Source of the DNA: Anthopleura xanthogrammica
Lineage: Eukaryota > Cnidaria > Anthozoa > Actiniaria > Actiniidae
Reading direction: 5' to 3'
DNA length: 64,000 nt
NCBI GenBank assembly: GCA_964019055.1
Contig: OZ025217.1
Span: forward strand, 11,191,255-11,255,254
Made by a program: the position numbers and the translations under genes. This document shows, piece after piece, positions 12,851 through 24,700 of this stretch. The stretch's first letter is position 1; each line of letters starts with the position of its first letter. Below the pieces are notes generated by a model that had not been told where the DNA came from, did not search any database, and saw only the letters and a list, made by a program, of their open reading frames with translations.

Positions 12851-14612
12851 CTAGAATAAAAAAAACAATTATAAGAAAGAAACGATTAAAAATATATAAT
12901 AAAAAAGACAATAAACGAAATCAAAGAACAAAGATTTTGCTACAGAATTCCGCTTAAAAACTTAATACAAAACTGCATTAGTTATCTTGGAAGTTGATTA
13001 ACTTAAATACCTATGATAATAAATAATCAAAAAATACTCCATTTTCAATGAAGATTTTACTCGATATAAGCCTATCTTAATCATTATTAGTGTAGAATAA
13101 TCTTTATAAACCATTGATCTAAAGAAATCTGGAATGGTTTAGATTAAGTTGGTCTTGAATGATTTACTTTGTGACATGTAGTGTCTGTGCAAAATTGAAA
13201 GACGCTCTGGCAAATGACAGGCTAAAGTTGTTTGTTTTTCTATTGAAGAAGCTAGCGATGGGATCTCAAAGCAAAACAAGGCTGTTTAAAAAGGCTGAAG
13301 GCTTCAAAGTTCAAGGACTACGGCTCATTGTTCGGTCCTAGCCGGACCTCAGGGATTATGACATATAAAGTCTAATTGAGCTCGATCTGGAGCTCAGCTG
13401 TCCTGACGGTGGAAAATCAGAATTTGAACCTTATGAATGTGTAAACGCGGATCAAGCGTGTGAGAATGATAAAGAGAGTTTTGAAAGGAAATGGGACGAA
13501 AATGAGTAAATACAATAGAGTCACCATGCGAAAAATGGAAGTTAAATGGAAAATCGATACTAAAATAATAGAATGAAAAAAGAAAAAAGATAACATAGCG
13601 AAACAGAGAGAGAAAAGAAAGAGAGAGTACGAGAGAGATGAAGATTTAGAAAGCAGAAAAACTATAAGGTTTTTATGTGTGTTTTTCCTCTTTTCGAAAA
13701 CCTATGCAAACAGCTATTAGTGTGTTGAAGAGCTATCGGAAGTCCATGGTTTGGGCACTCAACTCTCATCCCGGAGAATAACTATTCGACGGTATGATAA
13801 GCTAACTTCCAATGTTTGCAAACTATTGATCAACCGTCGGTAAAAAAAGATCAGAGCCATTAGAGAGACAGGAAACTAGCGTTTCAAATGGAGTGGATCA
13901 CACTATGAAGTCACCTATCTCCCGGGATGCCGTAAAAAGGTTATTTGTTTTGAAATCTAAGCGTATAGAGAATCTTAAAACAAACATTCTCGGTTGGAAA
14001 TTAAGCCGGGCGACCATGCAGGTGGCTGGCCAGAATCCTTCCCGAACAGCTCTGTGTGGACAGATTGATTATGAAGACAAAGTCCTACAATACTTTATAT
14101 ATAATTTAACATATATTCGCTAGCAACAGCTGAGGTGGTCTAGAAAATTTACCAACCAACGAATGAGACATCTGCTTTGATTAATAAGTGAGACTTGCTA
14201 AATAAGTCAGGGAATTTTCATTTTAAAGTTGGCCATTTGTTCTGCTATACTTCGAGTCAAAATTTGAGTTCTTTGTGATTTTAAGGATGGAGAAGAGGAG
14301 AAAATTTAAAATGAAAAGAATGGAAAGAAAGAAATGTTTGGGAAATTTAGGGAGTGAAACTACGAAAATGTGCTAATTTAGCGACCATATTTCTCCCTCT
14401 CTCTCTCTTTCTTCCTCCTTTCGTTCTTCTTTCCTTTTTCGTACGAATCTAAAACAACAGATAAACAACTTCCTCATATTCCAAACGAGATATAAAAAAT
14501 TAAATAAACATATCGATATCACTGAGCCTTTAAGCGAAAAACTGTCCTTACACAATGCAAAAAAGAGCAAGATCGTCTAACAACATCTCTTACAAAGAAC
14601 ACAAAAATAATC
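12851..14612. other. no gene recognised
   Basis: Contains short ORFs (for example 13893-14123 plus, 76 codons) with no recognisable motif and no homologous copy in the window. Confidence 0.45.
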
Positions 14613-14614
14613 CC

Positions 14615-14692
14615 ACAAGACATGATATTTTATACTGCAATTATTATTATTCCAAGACATGATATTTTATACTGCAATTATTATTATTCCAG
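14615..14692 (+). repeat. 37-bp unit, two tandem copies
   Basis: CAAGACATGATATTTTATAC and the following TGCAATTATTATTATTC are repeated back to back. Confidence 0.85.
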
Positions 14693-14814
14693 ATTGAGTT
14701 TATCCGGCAAAGTTTATGTGAGGGAAATTTTAATTTCAGACTAATTTTGGTCGTACGATAAGTTAGCTAAACAGAATGAGTAGAAACACTGAACTGAAAC
14801 AGTGTCAGAATTTG

Positions 14815-15350
14815 TATGAAATTCAAAATGGATTTGAAGATTTACTGGAGTAATGTGAGTAGTATAGATAGTTACTATTCCTACCTAGCTAGTGGTAAAT
14901 GCTGAAAATAGTGATAAAAAGTAGACGAAATTCAAAATGGATTTGAAGATGAATAAAAGTGGAATCAAGATAGTAGCAGAAAGGTCCTATTCATGATTTT
15001 CTTAGCTAGTGGAAATAGTGTTAAAAATTGTATAAAATTCAAAATGAAATTGAGGATAAATAAAACTAGATCAATATAGTATAGGTAGTTTGTATTCCAA
15101 CCGTTCTTAACTTGTGAAAAATGGTGAAAGGTTGTCAAAATTGTAAGAAATTTAAAATGGAATTGAGAATAAATAATTATGGAATAACATAGCGATGTTT
15201 GTAGTAGAAGTAGTTCCTACTTCCTATTCCAGCTTTTTTTAGCTATACTGGAAAATGCGACAATAGTAAAAATAGTGTCAAAAATTGAAGGATGAATCAT
15301 TTTAACTAGAATAATAGAATAGTAGTATACGGTTCCTGCTTCCTACCTTT
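14815..15350 (+). repeat. diverged ~110-bp tandem repeats, 4-5 copies
   Basis: Each copy contains an AAATTCAAAATGGATTTGA-like segment (near 14820, 14930, 15038, 15149), a TAGTAGGTAGTT-like segment and a CTTAGCTAGTGG-like segment. Non-coding. Confidence 0.75.
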
Positions 15351-16440
15351 TTTAGGGGTGGTGTTCGAATTCTTCGGCGGTTCTTCAAAGAATATACGTT
15401 TTTAGTCTTCAATGGGTAAATCATAATAAGCTTTCTTTGACTCAGAGCCGGTCACTTGAGATCAATAGTCCAAATGCACTTTGAAGTGGGAACTCCGAGC
15501 CAAACATCTCATCTAGAAAGTAAATCAATCGAGCTTTTCTGACTCAACGATAAATTTCAGACTTAAAGGTGAAGCGACTGAAAAAAGCTTCCAAAGTTTT
15601 CGAACCGTTTTAGAGCCGGGAAAAGCCAGCCTCGACGTTGGAGCGAGAATAAAAATGCAACCCTTAACGCGGCTGCTCGTTATACAACGCAAAAGGCTTC
15701 CCAAATTTATAAGTCACTACTCTAATGGATCTTGGGAAAGTTTAAGATAAAACGACTTAGGCAAGCAATAACATGCAATATAAATCTATTTTAGTTTCAG
15801 CTAGTGATATTGTCTGCGATAAGTAATTTTCTATCAGGAGTAATCTATGTTAAATTATTTCCTTAATAGATATAAGATTGATAATGGTGATGTGGAGACC
15901 TCATCGAAAGCGCGAAATTTGGCTACTGACACATGATGAAACAACAATGGACAGTTTTGTTTTTAGCTTTGTTCGCTAAAAATATAATTTAAAAAAATTA
16001 AAATTATTTCACTTAAAAAACAGGATAAAATGAACATATTTTAAAGCTTAAGTAACTCTAATATACGGCTTTTTTACCTTCTGGAATCACTTAGCCCCCT
16101 CTTTTGCAGACGTTCTTAGGGTCGTCACGTCGTCACGACCTTTCTACTTTTAATATATAAAATGCCCGACAACTAGAGTTCAGAAAAAAAAAATGAGAGC
16201 ATTTTGGGTGTGGTTTTCGGTTAAGCCAAGATATAAAAATATATTTTTGTTATGTGGGTGTTCAAACGAAAACGATAGAAAAAGGGAAGAAATACCTCGC
16301 TCTTGAAAAGCCTATTTCAAAATTTCATACTCGTTTACACTATATTCGAGCAAACTTTCGTTAAATTTGAATGTCATTTAAATTCCATTGAAGATGATTG
16401 ATGCTAAGCCAACTTCATAGTACGACACCATGCCAAGTCC
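15351..16440. other. no feature recognised
   Basis: AT-rich, no convincing ORF or repeat. Confidence 0.5.
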
Positions 16441-16444
16441 ATCT

Positions 16445-16860
16445 TAGATCAGATTACGCTCCAGCTTTTCAATACAGCCACCCGGTAGCGACCATCTTAT
16501 GCTCAGATTTCAAGACCCTTCTTTAAAGCGACCACCATGTAGAGTCCATCAATCGCTGGTGTTTTTATATCGGATTATGCTAAACCTGCTCAATACGGCC
16601 ACCCGGTACCGACCATCTTATGCTCTGATTTCAAGACCCTTCTTTAAAGCGACCACCATGTAGAGTCCATCAATCGCTGGTTTTTTATTATATCGGATTA
16701 CGCTGCCGCTCTTCAATATAGCCACCGGTACCGACCATCTTTACCTCAGATTTCACGACACCTTTTTAAAGCGACCACCATGTAGAGTCCATCAACTGCT
16801 GGTGGTTTGTATCGGATTACACCAAACCTCTTCAATACGGCCACCCGGTAGCCACCACAA
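16445..16860 (+). repeat. ~121-bp tandem repeat, 3.5 copies
   Basis: ACCATCTTATGCTC-like segments start near 16491, 16612 and 16734. They share GCGACCACCATGTAGAGTCC and a TATCGGATTA box. The GACCACCATGT motif recurs at 17.4-17.6 kb, suggesting that region derives from the same family. Confidence 0.85.
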
Positions 16861-16959
16861 TTTCTGCTATCTTGTTTTCATATTTGAGACCTTCTTAATT
16901 AATGCGAACATATTTGCAGAGTCTTATGTTGCAGATGTATTTTCAAATTTCATCGAACC

Positions 16960-17375
16960 CTGAAACAACCTCTCGGGACTCTGGGCTGATCTAAGTCAGG
17001 GCATGGCTAACCAGTCACAGATAGAATCCTGAAACAACCTCTGGGCTGATCTAAGTCAGGGCATGGCTAACTCACAGATAGAATCCTGAAACAACCTCTG
17101 GGCTGATCTAAGTCAGGGCATGAGTGGCTAACCAGTCACAGATAGAATCCTGAAACAACCTCTAGGCTGACCTAAGTCAGGGCATGGCTAACCAGTCACA
17201 GATAGAATCCTGAAACAACCTCTGGGCTGACCTAAGTCAGGGCATGGCTAACCAGTCACAGATAGAATCCTGAAACAACCTCTGTGCCGATCTAAGTCAG
17301 GGCAGGCTAACTCACAGATCGAAATTGAATTTTTGGTGTTTGGTTTTGCGGAGGGTGGAAAACTGGAGAACCCTT
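16960..17375 (-). repeat. 57-bp SINE-tail array with truncated SINE body
   Basis: About six copies of the 57-bp unit, some with a short insertion (AACCAGTCACAG variant), end at ~17318. A body fragment with GGTTTTGCGGAGGGTGGAAAA follows and stops near 17375 without a tRNA head. Same family as at 5.6 and 19 kb. Confidence 0.85.
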
Positions 17376-17790
17376 GTAATGCGACCACCCATTCGACCAC
17401 CATGTCCTGGCTGTGTATCAGATAATATACTTACTCCGACCACCCCATAATGACATTAACTTCTGGCTGTTTTACAATGTCTTCAGTGGTTCTTCTGAAG
17501 CTAATATACGGATTCCACCTTCATGTATCGACCATTATAAATTGGCTATGCATCACACAGTACTTCAGTACTCCGACCACACTAAACATTCCGACCACCA
17601 TAGTTTTGGGTTTTGTTCCAACGTCTCGATTCTTCTAAAGCCATGCAACGTAGGAACCCAAATTCATAAACTAGCAATGGCAAATCTTTGGTCGTACGAT
17701 ACTAAGTCCGCTCAAATTTTAGTGCAATCATACGCTGGCCCATCGAAGGTATTTGATGACTACAGGGGCTGCATCGTTTGAAAAGAAATC
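17376..17790 (+). other. open frame in repeat-like DNA, not called a gene
   Basis: An open frame spans 17413-17781 (122 codons). It contains CGACCACC motifs related to the 121-bp repeats at 16.4-16.9 kb and a second overlapping frame is also open. No protein motif is visible. Confidence 0.4.
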
Positions 17791-17796
17791 TTTCTA

Positions 17797-17939
17797 TAGA
17801 CTCCTTGCACTAATTCCCAACCTGGGGTTCAAAACAAAAGAACTGCTTTCTCTTGAGGATTGAAATCATTTTTGATGTTAATATTTTACATTGTCCCCCC
17901 CCCCCCCCCCCCTGGATGGGAATTAGTGCAAGGGGTCTA
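17797..17939. mobile_element. 143-bp foldback MITE with internal poly-C
   Basis: The left end TAGACTCCTTGCACTAATTC and the right end are inverted repeats of about 23 bp with one mismatch. An 18-base C run lies at 17895-17912. A relative with the same ends lies at 36.87 kb. Confidence 0.8.
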
Positions 17940-18974
17940 ATGTAACAGCTTTTACAACGATCAATGGTCGCTTTTGATCAGGTCGATTTTTGGAGTTGGT
18001 CGCTAAAACAGGTTAAAGAAATCACTTAAACTTGAACAGTACATTACGTGTAGTAAAGGATAGAAGTTTAGTCCTGCTACTGCTGAAAAGAGAGCATTTT
18101 TAAGAAGCAACAGCAGATACATTTTTAAGGTTGCAGGAACATTTTCACCATAAAAAGACTTTACTATTCTCTCCGACATTAGATAGTTTAATAACAAAGA
18201 ATTTCGGAAACTCGCCGGGCTTTTTACATTGAATTAAAAGCTTTAAAGCACAAATGGTAGCGCATTTGTATTTCTGTCACTTCTTAAGTAGAGCACTTAA
18301 TTTTTCAATAGCTAAATAGTATTCCGCTTAGGTTTAAGTAATAGGCCAGATACTTAAGGAAAAGCTAGTCCTTGGTGTGTGCATAGAAGCCCAGACATGG
18401 ATTAATTGGAATTGCAAGATAAGATTACAGGGAACATAAAGAGTTATCAAGAAGATACGATTAAGAAATTCGAGATTTAAGAGAACGATTGAATGGATTT
18501 CTTAGCTTGGCTTTGTGAGGAGAAATCCGAAAATTTAACAAGAATTTTTTTCAAATTGAACTTCGCTGTCATTTAAGGTAAGTCACGAACGTGCAAGAAT
18601 TGAGCTTATTTTTTTGTTTTGCGACTTTTTATTCCACGCATTAAAATTTCAGAATTTTTCTCTTTTGCAACGAAGAGTAAATTAGATTAAAGAGAATATA
18701 TACTTGCCTTTACGGATGTAAATTTTAATTGGTTATTAAGAAACGTTTTAATTTCTTTGCTTCGATATCAAAAATCGAAATCTTTTTAAGCCATTTTCAT
18801 TACTTTAAATATGCATATCTAAGTAAACTAAGCATTTGTGATAATATAGTAAGATAAAATGAAGGTAAAACGTGTTCAATTTAGATGTGCTTTATATATA
18901 TTTTTCAAAAAATCAAAGATTTTTATATATTTTAGATAAGTTAATCGGTTGTAATCAAGCCAAAAATCAGTTTT
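17940..18974. other. no feature recognised
   Basis: AT-rich, short ORFs only. Confidence 0.5.
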
Positions 18975-19470
18975 ATGAAACAACCTCTGGGCTGATTTAA
19001 GTCAGGGTATGGCTAACTCACAGATAGAACCCTGAAACAACCTCTGGGCTGATCTAAGTCAGGACATGGCTAACTCACAGATTGAACCCTGAAACAACCT
19101 CTGGGATGATCTAAGTCAGGACATGGCTAACTCACAGATAGAACCCTGAAACAACCTCTGGGCTGATCTAAGTCAGGGCATGGCTAACTCACAGATTGAA
19201 CCCTGAAACAACCTCTGGGCTGATCTAAGTCAGGGCATGGCTAACTCACAGATTGAACCCTGAAACAACCTCTGGGCTGATCTAAGTCAGGGCATGGCTA
19301 ACTCACAGATTGAACCCTGAAACAACCTCTGGGCTGATCTAAGTCAGGGCATGTCTAACTCACAGATTGAACCCTGAAACAACCTCTGGGCTGATCTAAG
19401 TCAGGGCATGACGAACTCACAGAACAAACCCTGAAACAACCTCTGGGCTGATCTAAGTAAGCGAATTCAG
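18975..19470 (-). repeat. 57-bp SINE-tail array, ~8.5 copies
   Basis: The longest and most homogeneous array of the 57-bp unit; the spacing of CCCTGAAACAACCTCTGG is exactly 57 bp (for example 19201 and 19258). A diverged SINE-body-like segment (AACCCGGAACTTGAAAAGCC) follows to about 19.6 kb. Short ORFs here are repeat-encoded. Confidence 0.9.
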
Positions 19471-19997
19471 GAACGCATGTAAGGTTTTGAGGAGAGAGGG
19501 AAGTAACCGGACAACCCGGAACTTGAAAAGCCGGAAACACGAAGTTTTTTTTCAATATGTCATTTCACATCCGCATAGCGAGCCAGGGCGCCTGAGGGTG
19601 GTCCAAATAATGTGTCAATTCGTGTCCAACCAGTTTGAAACCAAAGTTTTTTTATCCATGATTAAAATTTAAAAGCGATTTCTCGGTCACTATTAAACTT
19701 TATTATTCTTTAGAAGACAAATAATTGAAAATGTTATGAGTTCAGAACTCTTAATCCAAAAAAATCTCACTCATAATGAAACAGAAATAATTAAAAAACG
19801 AGTACAAATAGGTACCGACTTTTGTTACTTGAGTAACAAAATGAGAAAAGCAAATAAAATAGTCGTTAAGGATTTACGTATTATATTTCTTTTAAATATA
19901 AATGTTCGTTATGTAATACAAAAGAAAAGTCGATATTTTGTAACTTTTTTGTACATCTTTACTATATAATAGTCTTTGACTATTGTTATGCTTATTA

Positions 19998-20080
19998 GAG
20001 AAGAGAAGAGAAGAGAAGAGAAGAGAAGAGGATTAGATCTCGAGTTTTCAAAGTTTAAAAAAAAAAAAAAAAAAAAATCA
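19998..20080. repeat. (GAGAA)n and poly-A tracts
   Basis: About seven GAGAA copies, then a 23-base A run near 20057-20079. Nothing else is recognised between 19.6 and 21.3 kb. Confidence 0.85.
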
Positions 20081-21304
20081 AAATACTTTTTTCACTGACT
20101 TACTATAGATATTAGCGAAAAACTCTCAAAATTTGAGTCGGATTTTCAAAGGAATATAAAAAAAATTAATCTCCTTAATTAAGAAATCGCGGGGCGACAG
20201 ATGCTTTGACGTCACATTACCAAAGCAACACCAATTTTTAGAGGGACACGCAAACGAATGCTATAAATTGTAAAATATTCGATATTTTTTTAACTCTGTG
20301 ACTTCAGAATTTTTATATTCGTGAAAGGTTTTGACCTAAAACTTATTTCTTAAGGCTCATTTCGAAGTTATTTTTTAAGATTGTTATTAAAATAACATTT
20401 GTAAAAAAGCTGGTTTGTACCGATTTTAATCATTGTCGATTTCGACACACGTTAACAACTGAGTAAACTCGAAGCATTTCTTCTTTTCATTGTAGTGCCG
20501 ACGCACAAACACTAAAACATATGCGAGTCAGCCGGGACATGAATTAAAATTGGAGTGTCTTTAATGATTATGAGGTAAAAAGCTAATAAAAAGAGGGCTT
20601 TCTACTGACTTTGTTGACTAATCTTTTAAGAACTGCTCGATGTTTGCTTTGCTACTAATGGGGACATCAGAAAAACTCGAGTCTTAAATAACTACTTAAA
20701 CATTTTTTTTTTGTGTGCAGAGTTTGGACTTAGAAAACTAGTATAGAGATTATTTTCTTAAAACTGCACTATCTTGAGATTGATTTGGAAATTTAATAAA
20801 ATAAAAAATATTGTGAACTATTTTACTAGGATTTTATGGAGATTGAACTTATCGAAATTGGACGTAGAAAAGGAAAATTACCTTAATTCATTTCTGAAAT
20901 AAAAATTTTATCACAGTTTAACATGTTCCTAAAATTTATGCCTTTGTACGTATTTTGTAAAAACGTATTTTATTCATATTATTTTGCTTCATATTTTGAT
21001 GTTTTGTTGCTGTTGTACGATGCGAAGTTTTACAGCTAGCATTGTTTTAGTTTGTCGTGAGTTGAGATTATTTTTCTAGGAGGAAAAATCTGTTTTCTAC
21101 GTTCAACTGACAGTTATATTACATAATAGGAGTAGGTCATTGAAGTACGGCTTAGTAATAACAGCATGAATACCAACTTACAAAGACATCTGTTCTCTGG
21201 TTATATTAGGTACTACGCATGCGTGAGTATTGTCAAGAGACTCTTGACCAGGCTTTCTCGGTTGAAGTACAGATATTTGAAATCTCATGCAAATGTAAAT
21301 TAGA

Positions 21305-21530
21305 AACAAAAGAACGAAAGAAAGGAAAGAAAGAAAGAAAAAAATAATGAATGAAAAATGTTTTTTCTTTTCTTTCTCTGCTTTATTTTTCTTTCTTCCT
21401 TCCTTAACTTCCTTCCTTCCTTTCTTCCTTTTTTTTCTTTCTTCCTTTTTCCTTCCCTCCAAACCTTCCCTACGCTCCTTCCTTCCCTACTCCCTTTCTT
21501 CCTTATTTCTTTCTTTCTCTGTTTTCTGCA
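21305..21530. repeat. purine tract abutting a pyrimidine tract
   Basis: GAAAGAAAG-type sequence to about 21345 switches to TTCCTTCC-type sequence to about 21530. Open frames on both strands are low-complexity artefacts. Confidence 0.85.
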
Positions 21531-21637
21531 TTCCAGTATTCCATTTAATATAGTAAGGTTTCTAAAATATGATTTTTATATAGATATAAGGTCATAAAAG
21601 CTTATTAAGAGTACATGTGAAAATGAATGTTTGCATA

Positions 21638-21736
21638 AATAAATAAATAAAAATAAATGAATGAATAAATAAGTGAAAATAAATATATATAATATAAATA
21701 AACAAATAAATATAAACAAACAAACAAACAAACAAA

Positions 21737-21767
<31 letters not shown>

Positions 21768-21790
21768 ATAGGTAAAGTAAAGTAAAGTAA
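21638..21790. repeat. (AAAT/AAAC)n microsatellite
   Basis: Tetranucleotide repeats ending in AAAGT copies near 21775-21790. Confidence 0.9.
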
Positions 21791-21794
21791 ATCT

Positions 21795-24700
21795 TTATTT
21801 ATTCATAAAATATACATTACGAACGTTACAGGGAAATATTATACTTAAAGTGTAAGCGATTTATAAAGCTGTCTTTGAAACGTTCTGTCCTAAATAAACT
21901 TACGAGGAAAATTAAAATCCTTCCCATATTAGAAATCTAATCAGTTTTCGCCGATAATGCATGTACGGATATGACGTCATTTAATTATGCACAGTTTTCA
22001 AAGATACGAAGCCTACCGAGTCACGTGATTTAAACGAAAACAAAACAAAACTTTTGTAAAGAGCCTTTGCAAGTCAAGACAAATTCACACCACGATTTTT
22101 GATTCACACAAATCTCTATAAAAGAACTTGCTTAATGAAGAGTTCAAAACGTTGAAAGCCATTTAAAAGCAGCTTTCGAAATCATAACACAATGGAATTT
22201 CATTTTGATCGAATTTCCGAGAGTTTGTATTTCAAATGCTTTAATCCAAATTCGATTATGTTTTGATTAACTTACAAACAGTATAATTGTATTTGGTAAA
22301 TGTAGTAAACACAATCTTGTGATTATACGTCTGGGAATACAGCCCTTAAGAGGGATTTGTTCGTTTGTACATCTTAAGCTTAAGCAAATACCACACGCAC
22401 ATGGCACTCTACTTAATCACAGCCTATTCTTATAACTCTATCTAACACAAAACTTCTAGAAAACACACAAATATAACTACAAAAATTGAATCAATGTTCT
22501 AAAAAGATTAAAAGTATATCCACAGCGATGGAAAATGGGAATTATTTTTTGTGTGGTTTTGTGCCATTTTCTGGCCAAAAATCGTTGAAAATAAAGAAGT
22601 CTAAATTCTTCAAATGAATATTCTATTTAGCGGATTCAGGAAGGATTTATGCCCACAAATTCATTCACCGCTTTATTTTCTAGTAAATATTTTTTCTTTA
22701 GGGAATAAATCCCGACTACATGGCAGATAGCTCTAACAGTGTTAGAGCAGAGAGATGGTAACAATTGATAACAATTCCTTTGAAAAAATTGAATTTTCTT
22801 CAATATTAGTATTTTCTTAGTTTGGTTTGTCTGTTATGTTTCTTACCATTTAATCGTGTAATTTTTATTATTATTGATGTAGTTTTTTTCTACTTATTGC
22901 ATAGTTGTAACAAATAAAAAAATTGGCAAACGTTTCTTTTACTTTTCTTAATTAACCTACTACTTATCCACAAAAATAGAACTTAAAGTCTTTAAAATAG
23001 TGAAATTTAGAAGAGAAAATGATAGTGATTGAGTAAGTCATTGAATTCGTTTAATAAGTTTAACTACATAAATACGAAAATTGGACAATAAATTTTACAA
23101 GATTTATGAACAGTTCAAAATTAGATTAGCAAAGTCCAAGACTTGTTTTAAGAAAGGATTAAGATTATATACCTATTCTTAAGCGTTAATTTGAGCGAAT
23201 CTTCATGAAACTAAAGCTCTTCAGAAGAAGTGATGATGTGGAAAGTTAGAGAGAGAGAAAATTCGCTTCTTGATATTTGGGCTGGAATAAAGTTGGAGCG
23301 CTTTATTATGTGACAATATCATCGAAGACAAAGTGTTTTATGCAGTTAAATAACTAAAATAATACTTTTTGAAGTACTTAAGAAATCACTGGACAAAGCA
23401 AAGAGGATTAATATGAAAAGAAGTGTAAGTTAAAAAGAATTTAAACTCGAGTAACTAAAATAACATAGAAAATAACCCTTGGAAAATTTAAGAAAATAGA
23501 TCATTTCACAGAAAATCTTATAGCACTGGAAGTTAGATAACTTAGCGTAGTTAAAACCTCAAATTATAGAGGATAACTTCGGGAGTTTTTCACGAAAAAA
23601 AGAAAAAGAAAAAGAGAAAAAAGGCAGAGATTTTGAGACATTTTAGTACGAACTATCAGGGAGTTAAATTTGAATGAACGAAAGTTAGCCGCGGTTGGTA
23701 AAAGCCATGTAAACAACTCATACGAAGGAGGAGTAGAATTTTTATGCTTAAAATCTGTTGTTTCAAGAAGAGTATTTTTATTCTGTTTGCAGTCGGCCGA
23801 CACTACCTCAAAGGAGCTTCCAGAACCGCTTTAACACAAACAGGCTAGGGATAGAATAAAAGGATTTACGGAATTAAACTTGCCGTAAAAGTCATCTAGA
23901 AGGAAGTACTTTCTAAGGCCGATTTTCTCGTGTTTTCTTTCCTTTTCACTCAATTCCTTAACGACAAGAGAAATGATTTTGTTTGTCATATTTCTCCAAG
24001 GAGTTCTCACAAATATTTTTTTGCAAGTATTTTGCATTTTATGGAACGAAAAATGCATGAACCACAGTCTGAGATAACGTGGACCAAAGCTATCGATTAC
24101 GCGTTGATATTGAATGAGTATTTTTCTAGCATCTATGAATATTCCCAAAACACAATATACCTCTTTTTTCAGTTGATGTTATTTAAAGCACGTGAAAAAG
24201 GCGCTTGGGGAAAAAACTCTCTCACGATATTTTAGACTCGAAGATATTTTCTCCGAAACTTTAGCGACAGTCTAAGAGCCTACAAGGACTAGCCCTGACA
24301 ATATTCGCTTATTCATTTTAACTGTCCTTCAAATCTAAGAGCTCGACTCAGTCTAGTTTCACTTTTACATTTAGCGTTAAAACATTTTTCTTTCTGGAAA
24401 TTGCTAATAATTCACATTTTAGCAAGTTATTGAAAAGGTGTAAGAAAGAGAAAATGGTTGCCGAAGATCGCCCAGCGTCGAAACAAAAAAACTCGTTCAA
24501 CGAGTAGACTGTTGCACCGACGAAGCGTAAATTGAATAACAACCAAGGCCGAAACAGGTTATACGAAGTTGATTGAAGTCGAGTAAATAGATTTAAGGGA
24601 CCCCCTTTTATAAAACTCCTTTCAAGAGGGTAAGCTTAAAGTGAAAAATTATTGGAGTTTATTTAATTTTTAACATCTACTTGTAAAAACAACAACATGT

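Noticed and set aside
23831..24235. Overlapping ORFs of ~100 codons on both strands
   Set aside because: Mutual overlap and no recognisable features; likely chance.
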